NCBI GenBank assembly: GCA_036768485.1
Contig: JAVLUZ010000771.1
Coordinates: 2,038,862 to 2,102,861 of the forward strand
Length of the DNA stretch: 64,000 nucleotides
Direction: 5' to 3'
Source of the DNA: Mermis nigrescens
Lineage: Eukaryota; Nematoda; Enoplea; Mermithida; Mermithidae
Positions 42,355 through 53,512 of this stretch are shown one piece after another. A program made the position numbers and the translations under genes. The first letter of the stretch is position 1, and each line of letters begins with the position of its first letter. A model generated the notes under the pieces. The model had not been told where the DNA came from. It saw only the letters and a program-made list of their open reading frames with translations, and ran no database searches.

Positions 42355-42699
42355 CTCCTACCTTGCCCATTTATGCTTCTCTCACTCAAAAAACAAAATA
42401 GAAACATGCATAGACTATTCATTTTTAATGTATGTACATATCTCTGTTTCGGAATTTTACTGATCATTACAATGATCGCTCAAAGAGTGATTATGCACTT
42501 ATTAAACAAAACATTTACATAAATCAGAATGCATCGAAAGCATCGTCGCAGGCTTCGTTGTCTTTTCGATTGGAAATCAGCAAGTTTTGCATTCTTTGAA
42601 AACCAACGAAAGACGCTCATTTTATCATTTTTCATTTGAATTCATTGTTAATGTAATAGACACCGAAATTCCGCCATTACCACGTGTACATGTAAGAAA

Positions 42700-42890
42700 A
42701 GAGATGGGGGATCACCCAACCAAAGATGTTCGCCACCAAATCCCCCGAAGTCAAAAAATTTTTTACCCACCGATTTTTGGAAAAAATCGAATGTTTTGGC
42801 CATTTTTGGCCAAAAATTAGACGTCATTTACCCCCTCCCCACAAAAAGGGCGCAGATTCCCATCCGAAATTTCGAGCCGTGATCATTACT
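42700..42890 (+). repeat. Family G repeat copy next to the gap
   Basis: Landmarks gatcacccaaccaaagatg and tttggccatttttggccaaa, ending aaatttcgagccgtg. Confidence 0.7.
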
Positions 42891-43001
42891 ATGCAGTAGA
42901 AAAAAGATATACAGTAATTCAGGCGCCAAAAAATCTTGAAAATTTTGACTTCTCTTGTTATTTGCCCTCCAAAAACCTTTAAACACGCACAAAGAAGGCG
43001 T

Positions 43002-43101
43002 NNNNNNNNNNNNNNNNNNNNNNNNNNNNNNNNNNNNNNNNNNNNNNNNNNNNNNNNNNNNNNNNNNNNNNNNNNNNNNNNNNNNNNNNNNNNNNNNNNN
43101 N
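43002..43101. other. Assembly gap of exactly 100 N
   Basis: There are one hundred consecutive N, the usual placeholder for a gap of unknown size. It separates the contig with the SCAPER N-terminal part from the contig with ATXN10 and the SCAPER C-terminal part. Open reading frames drawn through it are artefacts. Confidence 0.99.
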
Positions 43102-43760
43102 AATTATTTGAATTTTTCGGTTACACTTTACACACTCATTGCTAACTCGGTATTGAGAACAGACATGCAGGTCTTTAGTGTTATTGCAGAATTTCAAGTG
43201 AACGATGATTTACTGCTGAGGAATTGAAAGTCATCATCAATTATTTTAGGTAGCAGAAATTAGAGGATAGTCAGAACAGGTTCATTTTACGGACATTGTG
43301 GACCAGAAAGCCAGGGAGCACTGGTCATATAACTTATCCATCTAACTTTGTTTTCACTTCTTACTTCAAAGATGAACATTTCCTAATAAGTGCATTGCAC
43401 TGAGCTTATAATTTACGCAGTGCAAGATTCAAAATTTCTGAAGATGGGCACAAAAGACGTTTTCACAAATTGCCAAAAATAGTCTCGAGAATCCGGTCTT
43501 CGTGCGAATGAGTTTTTCTTAATTTTAAGGTACACATATAATTTAACACAGAGGGGTAGCATTTCTTCAATGAAAATATAGAAATTTATTGGAATTCCGT
43601 TCAGAAAAGTAAATGTCGCAATTTTCTATATATACTTCTTACCAAAGACCCGATGCAATGCCCGGCATTTTTTGCGCAGTGCAAATCCAAGATTGGCCGT
43701 GCAAATGAACTCTAGCGCTCATTTCCACAGCATGCAAATGAAATGCACCTGTTCTATCCA
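43102..43760. other. Start of right contig, nothing recognised
   Basis: This is where the remaining ataxin-10 exon could lie if close. No frame with NPF..EW-like sequence was found on the minus strand. Confidence 0.5.
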
Positions 43761-43764
43761 TACG

Positions 43765-44229
43765 TGGGCAGCACCTAAATTCGGAGGATGGGTGCAAGAT
43801 TTTTCAAAAGTCAAAAAATGGTCTTAAAAATGGTGGTATGCCGAAAAACACCATTTTTCAGCGTTTCTCATCGAGCACTATCCATTGACATAAACGCGGA
43901 AAAAGCAAAAAAATCCAAAAATTGAATTCTGGGGAGGGGTATTTTGTTTTCTGGAGGGGGGTATTCGGCCGTCTGAAGGGTGCATACCACACCTGGGCGT
44001 GGGGGGTTCGGGGGTATGCACCCCCAAGAAACCAAAATACCCCCCAGAATTCAATTTTTGAAATTTTTTTTCGTTTTTTCTCGCAATTTTTTGATGCCAA
44101 TGGATAGTGCTTGATGAGAAACGTCGAAAAATGGCGTTTTTCACGCCATACCGTCATTTTTAACGCCATTTTTTGACCTTTGAAAAATCTTCCATCACCC
44201 CCAGAATTTTCTTGCTGTCCACGTATGGT
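43765..44229. repeat. Two family C copies head to head
   Basis: An inverted copy (43765-43975) abuts a direct copy (43984-44229), forming a ~460-bp palindrome near the scaffold gap. Confidence 0.85.
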
Positions 44230-44905
44230 GCATACCGTCGACCCCAGGTGTGGTTCTGTCTATCCTCTAGGTTCGACTACATCAAATAATTCAAGACGAT
44301 TTCCAATTCGCCCTCCAAAATCCTTTTTACAACGAAACTCAAAATTTCCGGGCGCTTCGCACCGATTGTATGTGCCAAATATCATACTTTTTTCTCGAAT
44401 TAATTACAAAAAATGGAAAAACGATGTATTCAAAAGTTGACATGGAGAAAAATGTATTGTTGTAGTAGAAATTTCCCAGGCCTCGGCTCGGCCCCAGGCC
44501 GGAGCAAGGCTTGCCATATGGTGGGGGCTAAAACATTTAAAATCATGAATTAAAGCTCAGATTCTCTTCTTGAAATTAGTCTGCAATTGTCGGGGAGCAT
44601 ACAAATGTGCTATTTGAGAATATTGACGAATTCAAAAAAGCACAATTTAATAGTTGGATTGTTTCTGTAGCAAAAATTTAGATTTTTAAATGACTGAATC
44701 GATTCAAATTCAGCTTATTTGTCTTAATTACAGAATCAAAATTTAACTGCTGAATGATTGTATGTGCAGAATTATGGGAAATACTCCACATATAGCATGA
44801 AGCGCCGAAAATTCAAAAATTTTTGAACAAATAGATGCAATTTCTCCAAGTAGATAATCAAGCTCATTATATGTACAAATAAAATTAAATTTTGATGATG
44901 GCCAT

Positions 44906-45745
44906 TAGGGATGCAACGGGTAGTGAATTTTGGTGTATTCGGGTTCGAGTTCGGGTTCGGGTAGTTCATCCAAGTTTATCCGGGTTCGGGCTCGGGTAGT
45001 CCATCAATACCCGATCGGGTTCGGGTATTTCAGTAAGTATAGAGGAATACCAGTGTATAGCGAATTTCTTAGGTACATGTAAGCCAGATGTTACAATTAT
45101 TATTATTAAATGCCTAGTGCCTAATTATTCAATATGTTTCACTCAAGTTTTCAGTGATTTTCCTTCTTCCTCTCAGTGTGCAAGAACGCTAATGTAAATG
45201 AGAGGTAGCGCTCTGTGTATTGTGTCTGATATACACCTACAAATAACATTAATAACTACTGCTGAGATTGTCGTCTAGGATTGCAAAGTGTTTAGCGGCG
45301 CCGGTTTGATATGAGCCCACGCGAAATCGCTTGCATGGAGAAACTTCCGAAAAATTGTTATCCGTGAAGTTTAATTTGATAGAAACCAAGTTTAATTACG
45401 ACCAAAGAATCAGTGTTTAGCATTTTAAACGATATCATTTGGCAATCGTTTTGTGAAATAAAAAGATTAAAAATTCACATGAATCGATTGAAACATACCT
45501 CTTGCTTACATAGCCATTTATGTGTACTTGATAACTACATGAAATTAGGGTCGAGCAAATTGAAAACGGCGCAAAAAGCAGAAAATTTTTGAATCTTTGA
45601 CATACAATTGTGGGATTTATAGCTTAAAAATACCCGAATAAAATCCATAAACATTCCGGTTCAGGTAGTTATAATAATTTTATCGGGTTCGGGTTCGGGT
45701 AGTCAAGTTCAGTTTATTCGGGTTCGGGTACCCGTTGCATCCCTA
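44906..45745 (+). mobile_element. Non-autonomous hAT element with TTCGGG subterminal repeats
   Basis: The element is 840 bp with TIR TAGGGATGCAACGGGTA / TACCCGTTGCATCCCTA and a perfect 8-bp duplication ATGGCCAT (44898-44905, 45746-45753). Both ends carry clusters of attcgggttcgggt. No transposase frame remains. Confidence 0.93.
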
Positions 45746-45935
45746 ATGGCCATGTACTACGCGTTAAATTCGATGAGCTTTCAGTATAGGCAACGTAGGT
45801 GAGAGAATCTATGGTTCTGAAATTTCAGCTCTCGTTAAAAAACGATATTGCTGAATATTTTTCATTACCTTTTAAATGAAAAAGCCCGTGCGAGTGAAAT
45901 TTCAAAAAATGAACAGCCGTTCACACATGCACTGC

Positions 45936-46312
45936 ATGACAATTCTGAAGGGAATTAAATTATAAAGTGCCTTTTTGGGGTCCAAAAATGGTAGGTACGC
46001 GTCAAAAATATCGTTTTTTAGTGTTTCTGAAGATGCTCTATCTTTCTAGAGCATGAAAACATGAACAAATTTCGAAAACAAATTAAAAAAGTCGGAACAA
46101 ATTCAACCAAATATAATCAAAACATTAGTATAATGGCGCGAAGCGCCGTAAATTTGACTTTTTTAAGGAAATAGATAGCTAAAACGCTCTAAAAAACATC
46201 ACTCCTACAAATTTTTTGGGAACTTTAAAAAATCGCCAATTCTGGAGAGGGTGAAAATTTTTGCGGGGTGGGGGGAGGTGAAAATTTTTGTGGGGTGGGG
46301 GGCATGTATGGT
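45936..46312 (+). repeat. Family B repeat copy
   Basis: Full-length copy with an exact hairpin at 46135-46147. Confidence 0.85.
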
Positions 46313-46689
46313 CATTATGTTTTCAAAGCAAACGACCATAATTATTCAAATACACAAACGATTTAATTTTAATTTTCTTCAATATAAAGTAAGAGGGTCA
46401 GGCAAAATAAAAGATAATGAAATAAAATAAAAGTATATTCGAGAGGTAGATTTAAGGAAGCCGCCGCCTCACTGGCCCAACACATGGCGAGTTGAATAAG
46501 GGATGCTTTTTGAAACGATTTTTGACCATCAAACGTCAGAATTTCTCAAAACTTCCCATATTAATGCGTTAAAAATAAGTTTTTGTTGGCAACAAAAATT
46601 TTGTCACTCTCACAAAGATTCCTGAAGCATAAAACGCAGTGATCTCGATTTCATCCAGTCATGTGACGAAAATTTTAATTTTAAAAGAA

Positions 46690-46800
46690 TTAGAATTTTT
46701 TTTCATTTTGCCCCCAAAAACTTTTGACATGTACGAACAAAGACGATCTCGAAAAGTCTCTGTACATCGGGAAAAATCTTTGCCGAATACAAAAACTATG
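46690..46800 (+). mobile_element. MITE family A fragment
   Basis: Only the right terminal ~100 bp is recognisable (gaaaagtctctgtacatcgg, then tttgccgaatacaaaaa). Confidence 0.6.
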
Positions 46801-47149
46801 AGATAGACTCAAATTAATGAATTTACATAACATAGCCCTTTTGTTCAAGATTTTTTATTACTAATTTTTCCCGCTAAAAATGATTCTAAATAAAAATAGG
46901 CACCAAAAACGGCGCAAAATACCATTTCGCACGTGAATAGCAGATTTTAAGAAATATTTTTGACTATTTAGAGAACAGTTGGGATGAGACTAACCGTCTT
47001 ACAAAAATCCTGTATCCACCACTGCTCTGTTTAACATTAGCTTAAATTATTGCATGCATAACATCAAAAATGTTAGCTTCTGGTAGGTATGTATATACAC
47101 AGGTGAGAATTGGAAAGAGCTACTTATGTAAAATAGAATAAAAACCTAC

Positions 47150-48200
47150 CTAAAAGTATTGGAATCACATCAAGCTCTCTAGCTAAAGCTTGTATGTTGG
47201 GTGACTTGTAAGACAAATTCGCAATTAGATTGACTAAGCCTTCTTTTATTCCGAAAAGGCCCGACTCAGAAGCGTTAACGTCAAGCGTACAAAAAGAAGA
47301 CTTTTCTTTGCACGAGATATGCATTTTTTTGAGGGCATGAAAGCAGCTACGAAATAACAAAGCCGCATCGCCGAAATGAACTTGATTATTTGTCACACGA
47401 ACATCGGAGCTTGTTAGCATACGGGCGATGCTTAACAGCGAGCGGAGCGTTGAAAAAAATTTATTTTTCCTATCAACATGTTCCATACCAACAAAATTGT
47501 CCAGAATCGTAGTAAGAACGAACAAAAAGTGTGTCTGATTATCAGTCGACAGCACAATATGTGCATTGAAATCGCTACTAATGAGAGTAGATATGCAAAT
47601 TTCCAAAAGCATGGCACGCTGTTCCTCGTTCAGACTATACCACGTTAATTTCACGACATTCGACTTTTCCAGTAATTTCTGAATAACGAACAACAACCAC
47701 TCGTGGTTCTGAGGGGTATCTTCTACATCTATTAGATTTGACAAAAGTGAATTAAAAATTTTTGGAATAAGCGGAAATTCGTCGCACAAGTCCGCGGAAC
47801 GACTATTGATCAAGCAAGAATGCAATAACATGACTGAATAGACATTGATCTTTTGATCCTGATCAGCGATCAGATGTTCAAAGGCGTGTAAAAACGTGCG
47901 AAAAACAGATTTTGAAATATCTCTGCACTTCACCATCGCATTGCCTATGCATTGTAAAATGCAACGTCTCACAGACAGACTATTTTCGCCGAAACGGGTA
48001 CCGTTCGGATCAAACGAAACACAGACGCATAGAAATTTCTGGATAAAATCGTGTTCTAAAAGCGCACATGCTTGAGAATGATCAACAGTAAGTGTGTGGC
48101 GCAAACATCTAAGCTTTTCACACAAGCTTACGAGAATATCGTCGGTAATCTGCTCTTGAGCAGAAAGCAATAAATCTAAATCCGTTGAAGTCGCATACAT
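47150..48200 (-). CDS. ATXN10: Ataxin-10, first coding exon (350 residues)
   Basis: Ataxin-10 is a cytoplasmic armadillo-like protein, linked in vertebrates to neuronal survival and cytokinesis. The ATG at 48200 is preceded in frame by a TGA seven codons upstream, so this is the natural start. The exon is all-helical in character and ends with LFGIKEGLVNLIANLSYKS and ALARELDVIPILL, the signature opening of the conserved ataxin-10 C-terminal domain (family: LIRLIGNLCYKN, ELDGIPLIL). The donor CTTTTAG|gtaggt leaves one base. The remaining ~65-100 residues (family motif NPF..EW..A.RNL) should be in a downstream exon to the left, but I could not find it before the N gap at 43101. It shares the strand of the SCAPER C-terminal exons, which end 7.1 kb upstream. 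Confidence 0.9.
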
Positions 48201-48330
48201 TGCAGGAATCTGGTCCCGTCACTAGAAACAAGAAAACTAAATAGACATAAATGCACAACCGCGGACCCGTGCATTCTATAGCGCGAGCGTAGTACCATAG
48301 ATGGCCTAAATTAACATTTTCATTTACATC
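48201..48330 (-). promoter_or_regulatory. ATXN10: Putative ATXN10 5' leader / promoter region
   Basis: This is the sequence directly upstream of the ATXN10 ATG. It contains the in-frame TGA and a short GC-richer patch (gcgcgagcg, ccgcgg) in otherwise AT-rich DNA. No TATA box is evident. Assigned by position only. Confidence 0.3.
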
Positions 48331-48486
48331 AGTGTGACAGCCGATCAAAAAATTTTTAGGACTATTTTTAGTATAGGTAAAGGCGAATCATACGAGAGCA
48401 TGGGGGTGAGGGGTATTACTCCTCCTGTGCTTCAAGAAACTGATAGCTATACAACCATTTTGGCCGAAAAAACGGTGATGTCTCTA

Positions 48487-48795
48487 CAGCCCCACCGTCC
48501 CAACAGCGCCACCAAAAATCCCAACAGCCCCACCGGCCCTACCAATAATCCCAACAGCCCCACCAATCCCAACAGCCCCACCAATCTCAACAGCCCCACC
48601 AATCCCAACAGCCCCACCAATCCCAACAGCCCCACCAATCCCAGCAGCCCCACCAATCCTAACAGCCCCACCGTTCCAACAACTCCACCGTCTCAACAGC
48701 TCCACCGTCCCAACAGCCCCACCATCCCAACAGCCCCATCGTCCCAACAGCCCCACCGTCCGAACAGCCCCACCAGTAATCCCAGCAGCCCCACC
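48487..48795 (+). repeat. 18-bp minisatellite AATCCCAACAGCCCCACC
   Basis: Tandem 18-mers form about 310 bp, regular in the middle and degenerate to the right. They keep a plus frame open as Asn-Pro-Asn-Ser-Pro-Thr. The same unit occurs inverted at 50100-50390. I do not regard the frame as a gene. Confidence 0.9.
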
Positions 48796-49599
48796 ATTAC
48801 TGCAATCGCTATTATACGAGAAATGCGTTTGGCGGATGTACTTTTGAAACATAGAACTTATACGGGTTCCGTTTGATCATAAAATAATAGCATGTACGTA
48901 CAATTTAGGTAGGAGAGTACGTACCGCCCAATTGTAGCTGCATGCTGCATGCATAGATCGATGTGCACGAATTAAACAACAGATATTCGATTGGCATAAA
49001 AGTAAGCTCAAACTTATGTGTGAATGAAGTTAAAAATAGCAAAATTACTTTTAAGGACTGAAAATGGTAGGTATGTATAAACGCGTTTCGGTTTATGTAC
49101 GCCAGAGGCGCAAAGCATTAACAGAAAATTTCAAAAGTGGAATCTGGTGGTATTGTTGGGTATTTTCATTTTCATGGTAGGTATTACGCCTTTTGGGGGT
49201 GCATAAACCCCTCCCCGCACGCCCAGGTATGCCCCTCGCCCACCCTAATTGCATGTGTGGATGAATCCTGGTTTTTTACTGTTTTATAGTTTTCTAAGAT
49301 CCTGCTGCGTCTGCATTTTTTTCTAAGCTCATTAAAAGGATTTCTAAATCGATTTGCGTTCTCTTTTACATGGCGATTAAATAAAATAAAAAACGATATA
49401 CTTATACATTCCGCCATGTGTTATTCAACATTTTCACATATTGTTGAAGTGTTATCTTAAGTGCATGTTATTTTATATAATAAAATCAAGCAATATTAAT
49501 TTTTTATGAAAGATATTTTTTTGAATATTTTTCGACTTCGTATATTTCATGAAGACCATACACGAGCGTGCAGGTTTATATTTTCAGAATAACTCTACC

Positions 49600-49925
49600 T
49601 GAGAAACTGGTAGACCCGCCAGAATTGAAGCTTCAGCATTTTTGCGCAATCCGGGATTTCGCCTCATTCGAGTCACCTCGCAAGATTAGATTCCTGCTTA
49701 TTATGGTCTAGTTTAGACTGCCAGAAGAAGTGAAAAATGTTCTAGTGAAAAAAGGAAAGATAAGTGTAAAAATTTAATGAAAATCAAAACTTTCACGCTA
49801 ATCTGCTACAAAATAGCCAGAAAATGGGGATTAGCGCAGTTTTTACGCTATTTTAACATTCATACCAGTTTTGAGGTCATTTTTGGCTCAAACCTCCTTC
49901 TCCAGACCGGTCGTGCTGTCCATCT
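49600..49925 (+). repeat. Family I repeat copy, diverged
   Basis: Its right half matches (cataccagttttgaggtcat to gctgtccatctatg). The left half is poorly conserved. Confidence 0.6.
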
Positions 49926-50099
49926 ATGATTATAACAGTAGGGCAGTTGGAACCAACGTTGGCAGCAAACAAATTTTGTGGGTCTGGACCTGGTGGGGTT
50001 AAGTGGCCGAGAAATGTGCTAAAAATAGATTTCTGGAAGTCTACCATAATTTGGGGGATTTCCAGAATTTTGGTTTGGGGGGTAAACTCAGTCACTCTT

Positions 50100-50390
50100 A
50101 TGTGTGGTTGGGACAGTGCGACTGTTGGAATGGTAGGACTGCTGGGATTGGTGGGCTCTTGGGACTGGTGGGGCTGTTGGGATTATTGGTGGGGCTGTTA
50201 AGACGGAGGGCATGTTGAGACGGGGGTTGTAGGGGCGGTGGGGCTGTTGGGATTGGTGGGGCTGTTGGGATTGGTGGGGCTGCTGGGATTATTGGTGGGA
50301 CTGTTGGGACGGTGGGGCTGTTGGGACGGGTGGGGCTATTGGGATTTTTGGTGGGGCTGTTGGGACTGGTGGGGCTGTTGAGACACAATC
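50100..50390 (-). repeat. Inverted second array of the 18-bp minisatellite
   Basis: GGTGGGGCTGTTGGGATT units are the reverse complement of the array at 48487-48795, and degenerate at both ends. Together the arrays could form a long hairpin with a ~1.3-kb loop. Confidence 0.9.
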
Positions 50391-50395
50391 GAAAA

Positions 50396-50690
50396 AACAT
50401 TGCTACATAGCCTTTTTGTGCTAAGAAAATTAACTATATAGCCTTTTCGGGCTCAGAATACTAGCTATATAGTTATTTAGCTCAGAGTTGCTAAATATTT
50501 GTCTTTTCTGAGTTATAAAAGGACAGCTAGCAATTTTTCGACTCAAAAAGAGCTGAATAGCTGTTTTTAGTCCAAAAAGGCCATATAGCTAGTTTACAGA
50601 GCCCAAAAGGACTATATAGCCAATTTTCTGGCTCCAAAAAGGCTATAGAACCGTTTTTACGAAGCACTTAGCTATCTGCTACTTTTTGCT
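50396..50690. repeat. Foldback block of alternating ACTATATAGCC...GGGCTC motifs
   Basis: Roughly eight copies of a ctatatagcctttttgggct-like motif alternate in direct and inverted orientation around a dyad near 50520. Function unknown. Confidence 0.75.
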
Positions 50691-50694
50691 TTTC

Positions 50695-51190
50695 ACCACC
50701 CCTGAAGGTTTGACTTTGCGCACTTTTGAGGCGAGTCATAAGCTGTCGTCAGCGCACTTTTCTATGAAAAGTGGAATATGAGGAAAAGCATCGGATCAAA
50801 AGTTTTAGGACTGTTCTTTCCATTTTACTTAGCGCACGGTGTTAAAAATGCTACTTAGTAGAAAAGAACAAAGTAGACCGACAGGCGAGATAGAATTTTA
50901 ATGATTTTCAACATTCTCGCGCGATGAAGAGCGTGAACGAGTTCAGGAATTTTCATAAAGGATTAAATGTAAGACATAAGGAACAACAAAATAAAAAGAC
51001 GTGCTAGTTTCAAAAAGTGTGTTACTGATGGCGCGTGTGTAAATTTCTCGATAGGCGGTCACACTAATGCAGATGAGAAGGTCAATTTAGGTCACCTAGA
51101 CTACTATGCTGATACACCGCTGCAGAAAATACGAGTGCGCTGCATTTAAGTAAATGAAAGATAAATTCTACCGTAAAACACCAATTATAT
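50695..51190. other. Spacer, nothing recognised
   Basis: Between the foldback block and the (AT)n tract. No exon or repeat family can be supported. Confidence 0.5.
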
Positions 51191-51192
51191 TG

Positions 51193-51319
<127 letters not shown>

Positions 51320-51689
51320 AAATATTAGCTAACTGTTTGGAGGTGTGCTGCTGAACAGATACAATTAGGTTCGCAAGCCGGGGACCAAGCCAAAATGTGG
51401 AGAGCAATCGATTTCTGCAATCGGTTGTACGAATTATATTCTATTCTAAATATTTTCCAAGTGATAAAATTTGAGGAATCGCTTCCTTCAAGATGTCCAT
51501 CAATATTTCACAAAAGCATCGCTCGAATCAGAATTCACTAAAATACTCCAACTGTGCAACTTTTTGCTCAATCATTAGTAAGTCTGAAAAATCGATATTC
51601 CTTCACATTTCATCAGATGAAAGCAATCGTGTTCTTGAGGAGGAGGGTTGGGGGAGGGGGTTTAACCCCCAGAATGGTAAGGGTTTGCG

Positions 51690-51750
51690 CATAATTCGTC
51701 CCGAACCACAACTCGCTCCCGCACAACTCGCCCCCCCACAACTAGCCCAA
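51690..51750 (+). repeat. Short CACAACTCGCCCCC repeat cluster
   Basis: Three or four units of (ca)caactcgccccc. The complement is expanded at 52850-53110. Confidence 0.75.
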
Positions 51751-52324
51751 AGGAATCACAATTGCAATCCAATTATGGAGGGTTTGATTGGACCCTCAGA
51801 AGCAAGAAACTTCACAGAGTTCAATTTTTTGAATTTTTTGTGATTGTTCGATGCTAATGGATAGAAAATCTAACAAATATTCATTGCCCATAAAACTATT
51901 TTTTCTCTCCTGCATTTTTTGTTTTGCCTGCGTTTGGTCGAGTTTCAATCATAGGTGGGTGCAAAAAAATGACAAAAATTAAATTTGGGAGTATTTTAGT
52001 TTCTGGGGGGGAATATTCGGCCTTCTGGGGATGCATACCCCCCGCCCACTTGTGGTTACCATCCAATACCAAATGTTTGACAATTCCCAAATCAATTCAA
52101 CCCTTACTATCATATGTGTACACATGATCCAGTGCTTGCTTGCTCTCCACAAACATGCAAGTGGGGGTTGCGCGCAGGCAAACAAGGGCAGCTGCCAAAT
52201 TTGAGGGGGTCAGATAGCGCCCGATTGGCAAAAATGGCACTGAAAATTCAATTCTGGGGGTTTATCGATTTGGGGGGGGTTGGAAACCGGGGAGTAAACC
52301 CCCACAAACAACTTATGTGTGGCT

Positions 52325-52515
52325 GATTGTAGGGCCCCAGAATTCAATTTTGAAATTTTTCTGTTTTTTTCCGCAATTTTTCGATGCCAATGGATAGTGA
52401 TCGATGAGAAACGCTGAAAAATGGTGTTCTTTCGCCATACCACCATTTTTAAAGCCATTGTTTAACCATTGAAAAACTTGCATTTCCTCAGAACTCTGGT
52501 GGCGCCAACCTATGC
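52325..52515 (+). repeat. Family C repeat copy, 5'-truncated
   Basis: It retains the agaattcaattttgaaattt and gatgccaatggatagtg landmarks to the right end. A further partial inverted copy is at 51928-52075. Confidence 0.75.
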
Positions 52516-52849
52516 TCTAGACCCCCACATTGGATAAATTGGACGTTTTTGATAAGGCAAAATAAAGGCTAAAAGCCAATCGAACGAGAAAAAAGGTGTT
52601 CGCATAGCAGCTGTTTCCACCGATATTTGCATTTATGCCCACAACTGACTTCCAAAAAACAGCATAAGCAATACTTACATCAAGCATACAAAAAATAACA
52701 GACTCGTTATGTTGTAGGAGCAATGGAAAAACGCCGCAAAAATTCGTCATCAAATGAGAACAATTTTCAAAATGGAAAGATTTTTCGTGAAGCTCCCACA
52801 TATACTAATTAGCAATCATGAACTCTAGGCTTGAAGTTACAAGGGCCAG

Positions 52850-53110
52850 TTGTGAGGGTGTGAGTTATAGGAGTGGGGGGCACTTAGGTGGGGACGAGTT
52901 GTGGGGGGTTGATTTGTGTGGGGGTGAGTTGTGGGAGGGGGGCGAGGCGAGTTGCGTGGTGGCGATTTGTGTGGGGGCGAATTGTGTGTGGAGGGGGGGC
53001 GAGTTGTGGAGGACGCGAATTGTGTGGTGTCGAGTTGTGGGGGGGGGGGGGGAAGGCGAGATAAGGGGGGGGGGGGGGCGGATTGTGTGGGGGCGAAATG
53101 TGGGGGTGGG
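52850..53110 (-). repeat. G-rich minisatellite GGGGGCGAGTTGTGTG
   Basis: About 260 bp of G-runs separated by cgagttgtg, including runs of more than ten G. It is reverse-complement to the cluster at 51690-51750. Strong G-quadruplex potential on the plus strand. Pro-rich minus frames across it are not genes. Confidence 0.9.
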
Positions 53111-53159
53111 GCAAGTTATCCATATCCCAATAGCAACTGACCCCCGCAAAATGGCTGCG

Positions 53160-53512
53160 AACCAGAATTGTCGATTTTTTGTAAAAGTTGCTAGAGGTTG
53201 TAAAAACGGTGCTTTTTTAGACGTTTTTAGTTCATTTTTAAATCAAAAATCTCAATTTTTCGGCGCTTCGCGTTGTATGCACATTTTTTGACTATATTTT
53301 GTTCAATTTACTCAATTTTAATCAAATTTTTTCGAGATTTCTTTTACATTCTTATATTATAGAAAGAGCGAGCATTGTCTGAAACGTCAAAAAACAGTGT
53401 TTTTTACGTGTCCCACCCATCGTTCTTTAGCCCAGAAGACGCAATTTTTGAAAAAATTTTTGGCCCGACCCCCTCTCCCAGGATTCCCATGCTGTACATG
53501 TATGGATGTAAA
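53160..53512 (-). repeat. Family B repeat copy, inverted
   Basis: Inverted copy with hairpin variant cggcgcttcgcgttg near 53258. Confidence 0.8.

Noticed and set aside
42533..42625. Minus-strand frame RMQNLLISNRKDNEACDDAF ending in a stop, considered as the ATXN10 terminal exon
   Set aside because: No NPF..EW..A.RNL signature, no convincing acceptor, and it lies on the other contig.
42936..43227. Open frames running through the N gap
   Set aside because: Artefacts of translating unknown bases.
48334..48876. 180-codon plus-strand Asn-Pro-Ser-Thr frame
   Set aside because: Consists of the 18-bp minisatellite. There is no splice or family support, and an inverted copy exists at 50.1-50.4 kb.
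52818..53291. 157-codon Gly-rich plus frame and Pro-rich minus frames
   Set aside because: Products of the G-rich repeat array and the adjoining family B copy.
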